A stretch of DNA of 45,852 bases, taken from contig CACHDC010000009.1 in the NCBI GenBank assembly GCA_902578445.1, positions 1-45,852 of the forward strand, read 5' to 3'. The notes under the pieces are model-generated. The model ran no database searches, had not been told where the DNA came from, and was given only the letters and a program-made list of their open reading frames with translations. Below, piece after piece: positions 6,875 to 16,085 of the stretch. The position numbers and the translations under genes were made by a program. Origin of the DNA: an uncultured Synechococcaceae cyanobacterium (GTDB lineage: Bacteria > Cyanobacteriota > Cyanobacteriia > PCC-6307 > Cyanobiaceae). Numbering within the stretch: position 1 is the stretch's first letter; each line of letters begins with the position of its first letter.

Positions 6875-8461
6875 ATGACAAAAGTTCTCATTACTGATCC
6901 AATTGATCAAACAGGAATCGATATTCTTTCACAAGTTGCTCAGGTTGATCAGAAGATAGGAATCTCAGACTCTGATCTAGCTTCCATTATTAAAGATTAT
7001 GATGCTTTAATGATTCGCTCTGGTACTCAAGTGACCGAAGAAATTATTAACTCTTCAAGTAAACTCAGAATTATTGGAAGAGCAGGAGTTGGAGTTGATA
7101 ATGTAGATGTTAAGGCTGCTACGCAAAAAGGAGTTCTTGTTGTGAATTCTCCAGGGGGCAACACAATAGCTGCTGCTGAACATACTATAGCTATGATGTT
7201 GGCTTTATCTAGACATATTCCAATTGCTAATAGTAGTACTTTGTCAGGTAAATGGGAAAGAAAGAAATTTGTTGGTAATGAGCTTTATAAGAAAAAATTA
7301 GGTGTAGTAGGTTTAGGGAAAATTGGTGCTCATGTAGCGAAAGTTGCTAATGCATTAGGAATGGAAGTTTACGGATATGATCCCTTTGTATCAACTGAAA
7401 GGGCTCAACAAATACAAGTTAAACTATCTGAATTAGAGGATTTATTCAAACAATCTGATTATGTAACTTTGCATTTGCCTCGCACACCAGAGACAGAGAA
7501 TTTAGTAAATATTGACGTACTTAAAAGTATGAAAAGTAGCGCAAAATTGATTAATTGTGCTCGAGGAGGCTTAATTGATGAAGAGGCATTAGCACAAGCT
7601 TTAAATCAATCATTGATTGCAGGTGCTGCAATAGATGTCTTTTCTAAAGAACCTTTGGAATCCAATTCACCACTTTTGAAGGTTGAAAAGAATCTTATAC
7701 TTACCCCACATTTAGGAGCATCTACACGGGAAGCACAAGAAAATGTAGCTGTTGATGTTGCAGAACAAATAAGAGATGTCTTGCTTGGTTTATCTGCTAG
7801 GTCTGCAGTTAATATTCCAGGTTTGAGCCCTGATATTATGGATAGTCTAAAACCTCATTTGCAGTTGGCTGAAACAATGGGTCTGCTTATAAGCCAGCTT
7901 TCAGGTGGGCAGATTCAAAAACTAGAAGTAAAGCTTCAAGGTGAATTTGTTCAACATCCTTCTCAGCCATTAATAATAGCTAGTCTAAAAGGTCTTTTAA
8001 GTAAAGCTTTGGGAGATAGGATTAATTATGTGAATGCTTCTCTAGAAGCAGATTCAAGAGGTATTTCTGTAGTCGAGAATAAAGATGAGGCGCGACCTGA
8101 ATTTGCTAGTGGGTCGCTTCAGTTAACCACTTATGGAGATAATGGAGACCATAGCGTAGCAGGTAGCATTTTTGCTGATGGGGAATTAAGAATTATTAGT
8201 ATTGATCAATATCCTGTTAATGTATCGCCAAGTAGATACATGCTGGTTACTAGGCACAGGGATATGCCTGGTATTATCGGCAAGCTTGGTTCTTTATTAG
8301 GTAGCAACAATGTAAATATTGCCTCGATGCAAGTTGGGCGCAAAATTGTTAGAGGGGAAGCTGTTATGGTTCTAAGTATTGATGATCCAATTCCTAATAA
8401 GTTGCTCGACACCATTATTGAAGTAGAGGGAATTACCAACGCTAATCCAGTTACTCTATAA
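6875..8461 (+). CDS. serA: D-3-phosphoglycerate dehydrogenase
   Basis: Catalyses NAD-dependent oxidation of 3-phosphoglycerate to 3-phosphohydroxypyruvate, the first step of serine synthesis from Calvin-cycle carbon. At 528 residues it is the long type of the enzyme. The NAD motif GVVGLGKIG is at 143-151; catalytic Arg230 (CARGG), Glu259 (FSKEP) and His279 (TPHLG) are present. An allosteric substrate-binding domain follows from about 315, and the last ~75 residues are an ACT domain ([20 protein letters not shown]), which in relatives senses serine. ATG at 6875 gives the normal N-terminus. prmA starts 17 bases after the stop, so the two are likely co-transcribed. Confidence 0.97.
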   Translation: MTKVLITDPIDQTGIDILSQVAQVDQKIGISDSDLASIIKDYDALMIRSGTQVTEEIINSSSKLRIIGRAGVGVDNVDVKAATQKGVLVVNSPGGNTIAAAEHTIAMMLALSRHIPIANSSTLSGKWERKKFVGNELYKKKLGVVGLGKIGAHVAKVANALGMEVYGYDPFVSTERAQQIQVKLSELEDLFKQSDYVTLHLPRTPETENLVNIDVLKSMKSSAKLINCARGGLIDEEALAQALNQSLIAGAAIDVFSKEPLESNSPLLKVEKNLILTPHLGASTREAQENVAVDVAEQIRDVLLGLSARSAVNIPGLSPDIMDSLKPHLQLAETMGLLISQLSGGQIQKLEVKLQGEFVQHPSQPLIIASLKGLLSKALGDRINYVNASLEADSRGISVVENKDEARPEFASGSLQLTTYGDNGDHSVAGSIFADGELRIISIDQYPVNVSPSRYMLVTRHRDMPGIIGKLGSLLGSNNVNIASMQVGRKIVRGEAVMVLSIDDPIPNKLLDTIIEVEGITNANPVTL

Positions 8462-8478
8462 AGAGGCCAGCTCTATTA

Positions 8479-9396
8479 ATGGTAATTAAAGATTGGTATA
8501 AACTAACTTTTCTGATAGAAAGTGATTCAGAAGAAATGATTATTTGGAAATTAAATGAGCTGGGAATATTTAGTTTTTCATTTGAATATTTAATTAAAAA
8601 TGAAAATCAAAAAGAAGTGAATATATGGCTTCCAGTCGATGATTGGGGGGAGAGTTCTAGGTGTGATTTTGAAAAAATAATTAGCAAACTTCTAAATATT
8701 AATGCCCCTAAGAATCAATTTTTTGACTGGAGTATTATCAAAGAGGAGGATTGGTTGACAAGCTGGAAGAAATATTGGGCACCTGAATTAGTAGGAAATC
8801 ATCTTTTAATATTGCCTTGTTGGATGAATCTAAATGAAAAATTTAAAGATAAAAAAATCATAAAAATTGATCCTGGAGCAGCATTTGGTACAGGAAGTCA
8901 CCCTTCGACCTATCTTTGCTTGGAAAAAATGGAGAATATTTTCTTATCTGATAAAAAGATATTAGATATTGGTAGTGGTAGCGGGATTTTGAGTGTCGCC
9001 GCAAGATTGCTTGGCGCTAAAGAGGTTTATGCAGTGGATAATGATTATTTAGCTATAAATTCAACAAAATCTAATTTCCAACTAAATTTCGGTGATTTAA
9101 ACAATTTAAATACATATTTGGGATCTTTTAATGAGGTAATTTTAAAAAATCAACTCACACAATTTGATCTTGTTTTATGCAACATTCTTGCCGAGGTAAT
9201 AAAAGGAATGATTCCAAATATTTATAAGTGCTTGAGAAACAATGGGGCAGTCATTTTTAGTGGAATTCTGAATTCACAAAAGGATGAAATAATAAAAATA
9301 TTAATTCAGAATGACTTGAAATTATTGGATGTATCAACTAGAAAAGATTGGGCATGCATTTCTGCGCAAAAAGCCAGCAATCCAACCAAAGTATAA
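8479..9396 (+). CDS. prmA: Ribosomal protein L11 methyltransferase
   Basis: SAM-dependent enzyme that methylates lysines and the N-terminus of ribosomal protein L11. The 305-residue protein has a short N-terminal substrate-recognition domain followed by the class I methyltransferase fold. Diagnostic motifs are [15 protein letters not shown] (about residues 130-145), the SAM loop [15 protein letters not shown] (about 160-174), AVDND, and CNILAEVI, where the family has (A/C)NIL. The length is usual for bacterial PrmA. It follows serA by 17 bases; there is no functional link between the two beyond the shared transcript. Confidence 0.95.
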   Translation: MVIKDWYKLTFLIESDSEEMIIWKLNELGIFSFSFEYLIKNENQKEVNIWLPVDDWGESSRCDFEKIISKLLNINAPKNQFFDWSIIKEEDWLTSWKKYWAPELVGNHLLILPCWMNLNEKFKDKKIIKIDPGAAFGTGSHPSTYLCLEKMENIFLSDKKILDIGSGSGILSVAARLLGAKEVYAVDNDYLAINSTKSNFQLNFGDLNNLNTYLGSFNEVILKNQLTQFDLVLCNILAEVIKGMIPNIYKCLRNNGAVIFSGILNSQKDEIIKILIQNDLKLLDVSTRKDWACISAQKASNPTKV

Positions 9397-9524
9397 GTTT
9401 TTCTTATAGATCCTCTTTCATACATTTTATTGTGTCATTTTTTACTTCAAAATCTCACATATCGACCTAATCGATGTTAAAAATATACTTGATAGGTATT
9501 AATTACCAACAATTTTTTATTTAA

Positions 9525-9824
9525 ATGGCTTCTTACAAAGTTACACTCATCAGCGAAGGTGAAGGCCTCAATTCAACTATTGAAGTACCTGATGACCAAT
9601 ACATCCTCGATGCGGCTGAAGAACAAGGTATCGACCTTCCTTATTCCTGCAGAGCTGGAGCATGTTCAACATGTGCTGGAAAAGTTACTTCAGGTAGTGT
9701 TGATCAGTCTGATCAAAGTTTCTTGGATGACGACCAACTAGAAGCTGGTTTTGTTCTCACTTGTGTTGCTTATCCAACATCTGACGTAACAATTACAACT
9801 CATGCTGAGGAAGAATTGTACTAA
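9525..9824 (+). CDS. petF: [2Fe-2S] ferredoxin (plant type)
   Basis: Soluble 99-residue electron carrier that takes electrons from photosystem I to FNR and other acceptors. The cluster ligands are Cys42, Cys47, Cys50 and Cys80 ([10 protein letters not shown] and LTC), spaced as in plant-type ferredoxins. The protein is strongly acidic and ends EEELY, as photosynthetic ferredoxins do. It is monocistronic by appearance: a 128-base leader region precedes it and a clear hairpin terminator lies ~45 bases after the stop. Codon use looks less AT-skewed than its neighbours, consistent with high expression. Confidence 0.96.
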   Translation: MASYKVTLISEGEGLNSTIEVPDDQYILDAAEEQGIDLPYSCRAGACSTCAGKVTSGSVDQSDQSFLDDDQLEAGFVLTCVAYPTSDVTITTHAEEELY

Positions 9825-9869
9825 TTATAAAAATTTAACTTTTCTAAGTTGATTATTGAGTATTTCTCT

Positions 9870-9897
9870 GCCACCCTCTATGAAGGTGGCTTTTTTT
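9870..9897 (+). terminator. Rho-independent terminator of the ferredoxin gene
   Basis: Stem GCCACC/GGTGGC (9870-9875 with 9885-9890) with a 9-base loop is followed by seven T. It stands alone in an AT-rich background, 45 bases after the ferredoxin stop. Confidence 0.92.
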
Positions 9898-9901
9898 GTA
9901 A

Positions 9902-10270
9902 ATGGATAAATTTGAATTTTTCAAGACTGGCAGTGTTCAATCAAGTTATGGAGGCCAGTACAGTTATAAGGTAATTGGTCCATGTTGCAGACTTTATGAT
10001 AGGGAAGAGTTACCTTGGCCCTGTTCAAGGCTTGCTTGGAGAAGTAAGGAGCCTAGTTGGAGAAGAATAGGGTCTAGGTTCGTTGCTGATATGGCTTCAA
10101 GAAAATGCCCATCTTACTCAGTTCAGATTTTGGAGCCTGGATCAAAACCTGTTGAGACAGTTATAACTCTTTTTTCAAAGAAATTTTCTTCTGATATACA
10201 AGAATGGTGGTATAGCAAAAAACCAGGCTCAAAAGAGCCTGGTAATATCTTCCCTTCTGAAATTGGTTAG
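9902..10270 (+). CDS. Conserved hypothetical protein, 122 aa, cysteine-containing
   Basis: A 122-residue soluble protein without signal or membrane segment; I do not recognise its family. The N-terminal two thirds is rich in Trp, Arg, Tyr and Cys (Cys28, Cys29, Cys41, Cys69; ELPWPCSRLAW, EPSWRRIG), a composition seen in small conserved picocyanobacterial proteins. The start ATG lies only 5 bases after the T-run of the ferredoxin terminator, so the gene must depend on read-through, a very short leader, or a promoter inside the ferredoxin 3' region. Its 3' end contains a strong hairpin that fits a terminator for the opposite strand. Coding status is supported by composition and by the lack of a better ORF. 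Confidence 0.7.
   Translation: MDKFEFFKTGSVQSSYGGQYSYKVIGPCCRLYDREELPWPCSRLAWRSKEPSWRRIGSRFVADMASRKCPSYSVQILEPGSKPVETVITLFSKKFSSDIQEWWYSKKPGSKEPGNIFPSEIG
10217..10242 (-). terminator. Rho-independent terminator for the pentapeptide gene, inside an opposing CDS
   Basis: A perfect 8-bp stem CCAGGCTC/GAGCCTGG (10223-10230 with 10235-10242) with a four-base loop. Read on the minus strand it is followed by six T, the canonical form; on the plus strand there is no T-run. It sits 38 bases past the stop of the minus-strand pentapeptide gene and inside the last codons of the 122-residue plus-strand gene. Confidence 0.85.
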
Positions 10271-10279
10271 CTTTAAATA

Positions 10280-10843
10280 TTATGCTTTTGGCTTTGGAGG
10301 CATGTAACCTTTTAAGCCAGTGCATTCAAGACTATCAATTGTATTAACTCCAGTTTGTGAGTTAGTTCCACTTGCTCTTTCACATAATGATTTTCTCTGA
10401 GAAAGATCAAGATTTGCATCAGTAAAGTCTGCCCCATCAATAATTGCTCCATCAAAAACACTTTTCATTAGCTCACCATTAGTAAGATTTGCATCAGTAA
10501 AGTCAGCATTATCGAAGCGTGTTGCATATGCAATGAGGTCTGTCATATTGGCTCCTTTAAAACTAGAGTTTTTTGCTGTAGTTACACTCATATATGCGCC
10601 TTGAAGATTAGCTTCTCCTAAATCTTGATTTGATAAATCATATTTAACATATTCAGTATTATGAAGGTCAGCACCGTGAAGATCATCTTTTAGAACGTCA
10701 ACTGATGAAGGATCACTAGGATAGAGTGCATTTGCAGATATTGGATTAATAAGTAACCCAATAATTAATGGAAGAAAAATAAATAGTCTTTTACAAGACT
10801 TATGTAGTGATGAAAAAATAGAGACCATTTCGATCGACATCAA
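10280..10843 (-). CDS. Pentapeptide repeat protein, predicted thylakoid lumen/periplasm
   Basis: A 187-residue secreted protein. The N-terminus has a basic stretch, a hydrophobic core (about 20-33) and an ANA cleavage site near residue 39, so the mature protein begins around LYPSDP. Residues ~55-147 carry tandem A(D/N)LxX pentapeptides (GADLHNTEY, GEANLQGAYM, NADFTDANL, GADFTDANL) that fold into a right-handed beta helix. Two cysteines near the C-terminus (CERASG and LECTG) may form a disulphide. Similar lumenal pentapeptide proteins accompany the thylakoid; their role is not known. The true start could be an internal Met (residue 2 or 6), since the N-terminus is long for a signal peptide. 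Confidence 0.85.
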   Translation of the reverse strand: MMSIEMVSIFSSLHKSCKRLFIFLPLIIGLLINPISANALYPSDPSSVDVLKDDLHGADLHNTEYVKYDLSNQDLGEANLQGAYMSVTTAKNSSFKGANMTDLIAYATRFDNADFTDANLTNGELMKSVFDGAIIDGADFTDANLDLSQRKSLCERASGTNSQTGVNTIDSLECTGLKGYMPPKPKA

Positions 10844-10893
10844 ATAGAAAAACCTAAGACTATTATTTCATGGGTTGGTCATTTACAACGCTC

Positions 10894-10913
10894 CTGCTAA
10901 CGAACTGTTGCAG
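10894..10913. other. Imperfect hairpin just after the rnz stop
   Basis: CTGC-AAC pairs with GTT-GCAG (10894-10901 with 10907-10913, one bulged T) directly beyond the rnz stop codon. On the rnz strand no T-run follows, so it is more likely a 3'-end stabilising structure than a terminator; the T-rich side is on the plus strand. Confidence 0.35.
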
Positions 10914-10914
10914 T

Positions 10915-11853
10915 TTATTTTATTTCTGCCGTTAGAAAATCTTTTGCAAGCTGAGTATTTGGAAAAACTTTTTGAGCCTCTTTTAGCAAATCGCTTGGAG
11001 TAATTGCGTTTTTATTGGTATATCTTGGACTTAAATGAGTAATAATTAATTTTTTTGTGTTAGATAATAATGCTGTTTTGGCGGCCATGATTGTTGTGGA
11101 ATGTAATTTTTCGTATGCCATGCTTTCATCCTCCTCTGAAAAAGTCGATTCATGTACAAGTAAATCGGCATTTTGCGAAAGAGAAACAGCTGATTCACTA
11201 AAGACTGTATCTGTGCAATAAACAAAACTTGCTCCCTTTCTAGGAGGTCCACAGAATTCTTTCCCATCAAATATCCTCCCATCAGCTAATACGACTTTTT
11301 TACCTTGTTGCAGTTCTGAATAAATTGGTCCAGGTGCTATTTTTAGAGACTTAGCTTTTTCGATATCAAATATACCTGGCTTATCTTTTTCACTCACCCT
11401 ATAGCCATAAGCAGGTATTTTATGTTTAAGGCAGGCGCAATTTACTTTTATTTTGTTGTTTTCAAATAGAATTTTATTTTTAGATGCAAAATTTTCAACT
11501 TCCACAAAATGCAATGGGAATGACAGTTTACAAAAACTACTTTTAAGTGCTGAATTTATAAAATTCCGCAACTCTGAAGGACCGTAAATTTCAATACCAT
11601 CACTATTTCCTGATAGGCCTAAGGTAGCCAAAAGTCCAGGCAAACCATAAATATGATCCCCATGCATATGTGTAATAAATATTTTCTTGATTTGTGAAGA
11701 TTTAATATTGCTTTTCATTATTTGATGTTGCGTTCCTTCTCCACAATCAAAAAGCCAAACTTCTGATGTCTGTGATAATTTAAGCGCTAGGGAAGAAACA
11801 TTTCTCGTTAAGGATGGTACGCCCGAGCTTGTTCCTAAGAAGGTGATATTCAC
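10915..11853 (-). CDS. rnz: Ribonuclease Z (tRNA 3' endonuclease)
   Basis: Zinc-dependent endonuclease of the metallo-beta-lactamase superfamily that trims the 3' trailer of tRNA precursors. This matters here because neither tRNA gene in the window encodes CCA. The 312 residues match the short (RNase Z-S) form. The metal-binding THMHGDH motif is at 61-67 (H62, H64, D66, H67), preceded by [11 protein letters not shown] (35-45). Further ligands are in [22 protein letters not shown] and [11 protein letters not shown] at 11853 begins immediately with the first strand [14 protein letters not shown], as expected. Confidence 0.96.
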   Translation of the reverse strand: MNITFLGTSSGVPSLTRNVSSLALKLSQTSEVWLFDCGEGTQHQIMKSNIKSSQIKKIFITHMHGDHIYGLPGLLATLGLSGNSDGIEIYGPSELRNFINSALKSSFCKLSFPLHFVEVENFASKNKILFENNKIKVNCACLKHKIPAYGYRVSEKDKPGIFDIEKAKSLKIAPGPIYSELQQGKKVVLADGRIFDGKEFCGPPRKGASFVYCTDTVFSESAVSLSQNADLLVHESTFSEEDESMAYEKLHSTTIMAAKTALLSNTKKLIITHLSPRYTNKNAITPSDLLKEAQKVFPNTQLAKDFLTAEIK

Positions 11854-11926
11854 TTATTTATGATATTTTTATTTTTATATCTGGATTAAATTTAGACTTT
11901 TAGTCAAACTTAGGCAAATTAAGCAT

Positions 11927-13117
11927 TTGTTTTTAAACAAAGTGATACTTAAATTAAAAAATTATTATAGTAAATTTTGCCTGATTAGTATTTTATTTAT
12001 TTGTGTTTTTCAGAGTGAAAGTGTTTTTGCTTCTAGAGAGCCAATAATTAGAGTTTTGATATCAAAGAGTAATAATTTAAGGATCAGATCAGATAGATCA
12101 ATTCCTTTAACCATAGAGGGGAAACTATTTTCAACTAAAAAAATAAAAGGCTTAACTTTGAAAAACGAGAAAAGTAGAAAAATTATATATTTTGATAAAA
12201 ATAAACAAAAAAAATATGACTTAAAAAATAATCAAAAATTTCAAGTTAGATCTTCTGATGGAAGAGGTATATGGGTTGGTCAGAAGAGGTTTTCTGGTAA
12301 GCTTAATCTCTTTGTACTTGATTCTGAAATATTGGTAGTCAATGTTTTAGGAATAGAAAAATACCTAAGTAGTGTAGTGGGTTCAGAGATGCCAACAAAA
12401 TGGCCTATTGAAGCGTTAAAGGCACAAGCAATTGCTTCTAGAACTTATGCCTTAAAGCAAAAGGGAAATAATTTATTTGATATAGATTCAACCCAGAAAA
12501 ATCAAGTCTACAATGGCTTGGAGTCAAGAACTTATAAAACTATCAGAGCCGTTAAAAGTACAAGATCTTTGGTTTTAACTTATAAAAATAAATTAATTAA
12601 TGCTTTGTTTCATAGCAGCTCAGGAGGAATGACAGAAAATAGTGAAGATGTATGGAAGAATAAATATCCATATTTATCAAGTGTGAGAGATTTTGATAAA
12701 AATAATCCAAAATTTAGATGGCAAAAAAAAATTTCGAGTAATGAATTAATAAATCTATTTCCAAAGATTGGAGGTTTAAAAAATATAGAGATTATAGATT
12801 TTACTAGTACAGGGAGGGTAAAAAATTTAAAACTTATTGGGGCTTATGGTTCTGATCAAATGTCTGGGGTAGCTTTCAGAAAAAGATTAGGCCTGAACAG
12901 TAATTTTGTGAGATTTCAATTTTTTGAGGAAGAATTCAATAATGATTTTCCTATAAATAAAGGTTTGTTAGTTTTTGGGCAGGGATCAGGCCATGGAGTA
13001 GGAATGAGTCAGTGGGGGGCTAAATATCTGGCGTCTAGAGGCCAAAAAGCTCAAAGGATATTAAAGCATTATTATAAGGGTGTGCAGATTAAACCTTTTA
13101 GAAAAGATTACTTATAG
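11927..13117 (+). CDS. SpoIID/LytB domain protein, exported
   Basis: A 396-residue exported cell-wall protein of the SpoIID/LytB family. In SpoIID itself the domain cleaves glycan strands; in cyanobacteria the role is probably peptidoglycan remodelling or amidase activation. A hydrophobic signal segment (about 14-31) ends near FAS. Family motifs: VVGSEMPTKWPIEALKAQAI (about 150-170), SRTYAL, QVYNG, FHSSSGGMTENSEDVW (228-243) and GQGSGHGVGMSQWGAKYLAS near the C-terminus. The start is uncertain: TTG at 11927 or GTG at 11942, both non-ATG, and both leave a complete signal peptide. It diverges from rnz. Confidence 0.88.
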   Translation: MFLNKVILKLKNYYSKFCLISILFICVFQSESVFASREPIIRVLISKSNNLRIRSDRSIPLTIEGKLFSTKKIKGLTLKNEKSRKIIYFDKNKQKKYDLKNNQKFQVRSSDGRGIWVGQKRFSGKLNLFVLDSEILVVNVLGIEKYLSSVVGSEMPTKWPIEALKAQAIASRTYALKQKGNNLFDIDSTQKNQVYNGLESRTYKTIRAVKSTRSLVLTYKNKLINALFHSSSGGMTENSEDVWKNKYPYLSSVRDFDKNNPKFRWQKKISSNELINLFPKIGGLKNIEIIDFTSTGRVKNLKLIGAYGSDQMSGVAFRKRLGLNSNFVRFQFFEEEFNNDFPINKGLLVFGQGSGHGVGMSQWGAKYLASRGQKAQRILKHYYKGVQIKPFRKDYL

Positions 13118-13120
13118 AAG

Positions 13121-14038
13121 TTATTTAGCATTAAGGACTAATTTTGGATTTATATTAGATTGCTCTTCATTTAAGAAACCTATCCCAAGTAGTATTTGTT
13201 TTTTATCTATTACTTTTATGGGTTTTTTGTAGTCAAAAGATTTGTTTTCCTGAAAGTAATTAATATCAACTCTAATTGCTCTTCCTGTTTGCCAAAAATT
13301 GATTTGTTCTTCGTTACTTAAGACAAATGATGAAATGTGATTAAGAGCAGAAATTGTTGGAATAATGAAATTTTTCGAGTTTTTTTTACCTTGTTCGATA
13401 TCAGATATCTTTATCGAGTTTTGTTCATCAAAGCCACAAGCTGAAATTCTTTTTAGTTGTAGAAGGCAACCCTCGGAATTAAGAATTTCTCCTAAATCTC
13501 TTGCAATTGCTCTTATGTATGTGCCAGCAGAACATTTGATTTTTATTTCTATGATTCCGTTTATTTGGTCCCATTTCATTAAAGTAAGTTCGTCTATTTT
13601 TACTTCTCTTGGTGCTAATTCAAAAACTTCATTCCTGAAAGATTTCTTATAAGCTCTCTCACCATTAACATGCACACTAGATACTTTCGGCGGAATTTGT
13701 TTAATAATTCCTCTAAATCTATTTAAGTATTGATCTAATTTTTCATCACTGATTTTAGGCCAACTTTTTTGATTAATTATTTCTCCGTGAATATCATCAG
13801 TGTTAGTTCTTATCCCTAATTTAATTTGTCCTATGTAAGTTTTACCCTGAGGGAGATATTGAATAAATCTTGTTGCACTGCCTATCGCGATTGGTAATAT
13901 TCCTATAACTTCTGGGTCAAGAGTTCCTGTATGACCGACCTTTTTCGTATTAAGTAACTTCCTTATTCGTTTAACACAATCATGTGAAGTACATCCTTTA
14001 TCTTTATTAATTATTAAGAATCCATCTTTAGTTTCCAT
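13121..14038 (-). CDS. truB: tRNA pseudouridine(55) synthase
   Basis: Converts U55 to pseudouridine in the T loop of tRNAs. The 305-residue protein starts with the family motif [15 protein letters not shown] and has the catalytic Asp41 in [12 protein letters not shown] (35-46). Other signatures are [38 protein letters not shown]-like ([20 protein letters not shown]) and [14 protein letters not shown]. The position usually Ala-Thr-Gly after LDP reads EVIG, a mild departure. The C-terminal part past ~220 corresponds to the PUA-like extension. It converges with the SpoIID-like gene with only three bases between stops. Confidence 0.95.
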   Translation of the reverse strand: METKDGFLIINKDKGCTSHDCVKRIRKLLNTKKVGHTGTLDPEVIGILPIAIGSATRFIQYLPQGKTYIGQIKLGIRTNTDDIHGEIINQKSWPKISDEKLDQYLNRFRGIIKQIPPKVSSVHVNGERAYKKSFRNEVFELAPREVKIDELTLMKWDQINGIIEIKIKCSAGTYIRAIARDLGEILNSEGCLLQLKRISACGFDEQNSIKISDIEQGKKNSKNFIIPTISALNHISSFVLSNEEQINFWQTGRAIRVDINYFQENKSFDYKKPIKVIDKKQILLGIGFLNEEQSNINPKLVLNAK

Positions 14039-14114
14039 TTTTAATATTAAGAATACTTTGAGAAAGATTTATAACCATCCTATGATTTTGATATTGGAAA
14101 TTTAGAGAAAGAAA

Positions 14115-14855
14115 TTGAAAGACAATAATTTTATTTTAAAAGAGTTTTTAGACAATGCTTTTAATTTGAAATTACATTTAATGGATTACTTATCTATTAG
14201 AGAATGTGATTTAGATGGATTCCTTGCAAATGCAAAGATGAATTTAGCAAATTCTCATCCTGGAGATGCTTTGAATGATGTTTCAGATTTTTATACTGAA
14301 ATAGTTGGAGATCGGCATGTAGCTGATTTAGCTGCTTGGCACATCACGAGCAAAGACTACATCGCTGATACTTTAAAACTTCAGCAGAGATTTTCTAGAG
14401 ATTTGGTTTTAGATTTTGGAGGAGGTATTGGAACGCATGCCCTAGCTAACGCTATGTCTTCAAAAGTTGAGCATGTTTTTTTTGTAGATATTAATGAGAC
14501 AAATAGAAACTTTGTTGAATACAGGGCTAAGAAATTAGGAGTCAAAAAAAAACTTACTTTTTGCAAGACAATTAAAGACACACAAATATCTAAATTTGAT
14601 ACGATAGTTTGCCTAGATGTTTTGGAACATCTTGCTGATCCAGCTTCTCAAATTGAGATTTTCAATGAGTTTATGGATCTTAATTCTGTTGCTTTATTTA
14701 ATTGGTATTTTTTTAAAGGAGAAAAAAATGAATATCCGTTTCATATCGACGACATTCAAATTGTTGAAAAGTTTTTTGAGACTCTTCAAGCAAATTTTTT
14801 AGAAGTATTTCATCCTATTCTGATAACTACAAGAGCTTACAAGAAAATTAGATAA
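14115..14855 (+). CDS. Class I SAM-dependent methyltransferase
   Basis: A 246-residue enzyme with the class I methyltransferase core: motif [16 protein letters not shown] (about 96-110), acidic strand-2 end FFVDINETN, and motif IV region [16 protein letters not shown] (about 155-170), a layout common in the UbiE/UbiG-like group. An ~85-residue N-terminal helical region precedes it ([20 protein letters not shown]). The substrate is unknown. The start is TTG at 14115; the next in-frame ATG (MDYLS, residue 23) would remove part of the N-terminal region but keeps the catalytic core. The 3' end overlaps rpmA by 8 bases, tail to tail. Confidence 0.82.
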   Translation: MKDNNFILKEFLDNAFNLKLHLMDYLSIRECDLDGFLANAKMNLANSHPGDALNDVSDFYTEIVGDRHVADLAAWHITSKDYIADTLKLQQRFSRDLVLDFGGGIGTHALANAMSSKVEHVFFVDINETNRNFVEYRAKKLGVKKKLTFCKTIKDTQISKFDTIVCLDVLEHLADPASQIEIFNEFMDLNSVALFNWYFFKGEKNEYPFHIDDIQIVEKFFETLQANFLEVFHPILITTRAYKKIR

Positions 14856-15108
14856 CAACGTTAACTCTTTTTCTATTTCTTAAATTTCTTTTAATGCTTT
14901 CGAAACTTACTGTTCCTTCTTTGAGCGCAAAAAGGGTGTCATCTTTACCTTTCCCAACATTATTTCCGGGAAGGAAAGAGGTACCTCTTTGACGAATCAA
15001 GATTGATCCAGCAGTTACTTTTTCTCCTCCATAGGCTTTTACACCAAGTCTTTTGGAATTTGAGTCCCTTCCGTTTCTTGTAGAACCTGTTCCTTTTTTA
15101 TGTGCCAT
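14848..15108 (-). CDS. rpmA: 50S ribosomal protein L27
   Basis: An 86-residue large-subunit protein whose N-terminus reaches the peptidyl-transferase centre. The start [20 protein letters not shown] is the conserved bL27 sequence, followed by [20 protein letters not shown] and the [20 protein letters not shown] segment. There is no cleavable N-terminal extension. It lies 16 bases after rplU, the usual bacterial pairing. The C-terminal bases overlap the converging methyltransferase gene. Confidence 0.98.
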   Translation of the reverse strand: MAHKKGTGSTRNGRDSNSKRLGVKAYGGEKVTAGSILIRQRGTSFLPGNNVGKGKDDTLFALKEGTVSFESIKRNLRNRKRVNVVI

Positions 15109-15124
15109 TAGAAGTGTTTAATGT

Positions 15125-15565
15125 TTAATTGTTTGATTTTTCGGATTTTGGTTTAGTTTCCTTTTTTACAGTTTCCTTTTTTGAAGAAGACTTAGGAGTT
15201 ATTTTACCTATTGATATAGATTTTACCATAACTCTTGTCAGTTCTTGCCTGTGTCCCATCTTTCTTCTTGTCTTTTTTTTCGGACGCATTTTGTATACAA
15301 GAATTTTCTTATCTCTTTTATGGGAGACTACCTCTAATTCAATTTTTGCGTCTTTCACATAAGGTTTTCCTATAGTTATAGACTCTTTGTCTTTTAAAAG
15401 TAAAACTTTTTCCAGTGTTATCTTGTCTTTTTCTTTTGCATTTAACCTGTCTATGTCATAGTATCTATCAACTTCGAACCAAAATTGTTGACCTGAAGTT
15501 TCTGCTATTGCATACAATTCATTACTTTCAGAAGAATTGTTAGGGGAGTTTTTAGAATTAGTCAT
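15125..15565 (-). CDS. rplU: 50S ribosomal protein L21
   Basis: A 146-residue large-subunit protein. The core runs from about residue 16 (LYAIAETSGQQFWFEVDRYY) to 120 and has the bL21 signature KMRPKKKTRRKMGHRQELTR. It has a polar N-terminal extension of ~15 residues and a lysine/serine-rich tail of ~25 residues that E. coli L21 (103 residues) lacks. rpmA follows. On its upstream side, where many cyanobacteria carry kaiA, only a 140-base gap separates it from kaiB. Confidence 0.97.
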   Translation of the reverse strand: MTNSKNSPNNSSESNELYAIAETSGQQFWFEVDRYYDIDRLNAKEKDKITLEKVLLLKDKESITIGKPYVKDAKIELEVVSHKRDKKILVYKMRPKKKTRRKMGHRQELTRVMVKSISIGKITPKSSSKKETVKKETKPKSEKSNN

Positions 15566-15705
15566 ATCTTAAAGACGCTATAAGGCTCAAATTAATAATT
15601 TGATTAAGCCCAATAAGCAATCATAATAGTTTGTTTATTTTCTTATTTTGTAGTGTAATAAGTCAAGGGTTGTTTTAAATCTTTTATATCAATTCAGGAA
15701 CTATA

Positions 15706-16026
15706 ATGATGGCAGCAAGGAAAACATATATTTTAAAACTCTATGTTGCTGGAAATACTCCTAATTCGATGAGAGCTTTAAATACCTTAAGAGAAATTTT
15801 AAATAATGAATTCAAAGGAGTTTATGCTTTGAAGGTTATCGATGTACTTAAGCAACCACAACTTGCAGAAGAAGATAAAATTTTAGCCACTCCAACATTA
15901 GCTAAAATTTTGCCGCCACCAGTTAGAAAAATAATAGGTGATCTTTCAGATAGAGAGAAAGTTTTAATTGGCTTAGATCTACTTTTTGATGAATTAACTG
16001 AAACTGAATATAGTGGAGATAAATAA
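15706..16026 (+). CDS. kaiB: Circadian clock protein KaiB
   Basis: A 106-residue thioredoxin-like, fold-switching clock protein that binds phosphorylated KaiC. The sequence follows the family through its whole length: [20 protein letters not shown] (8-27), [40 protein letters not shown] and a short acidic tail. The start ATG ATG leaves either of two Met; the family N-terminus fits both. kaiA is missing upstream. A strong AT hairpin with a T-run lies between this gene and kaiC, so the two may not be expressed at equal levels. Confidence 0.97.
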   Translation: MMAARKTYILKLYVAGNTPNSMRALNTLREILNNEFKGVYALKVIDVLKQPQLAEEDKILATPTLAKILPPPVRKIIGDLSDREKVLIGLDLLFDELTETEYSGDK

Positions 16027-16038
16027 GATATAAAATAA

Positions 16039-16070
16039 AAAATAAATTCAAAATTTATTTTATTTTTTTT
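16039..16070 (+). terminator. AT-only hairpin plus T-run between kaiB and kaiC (terminator or attenuator)
   Basis: AAAATAAATT (16039-16048) pairs perfectly with AATTTATTTT (16052-16061) around a three-base loop, followed by TA and eight T. The shape is that of a factor-independent terminator, but all ten pairs are A-T, so strength is uncertain; partial read-through into kaiC is plausible. Confidence 0.5.
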
Positions 16071-16085
16071 AATTAGCAGAAAACT

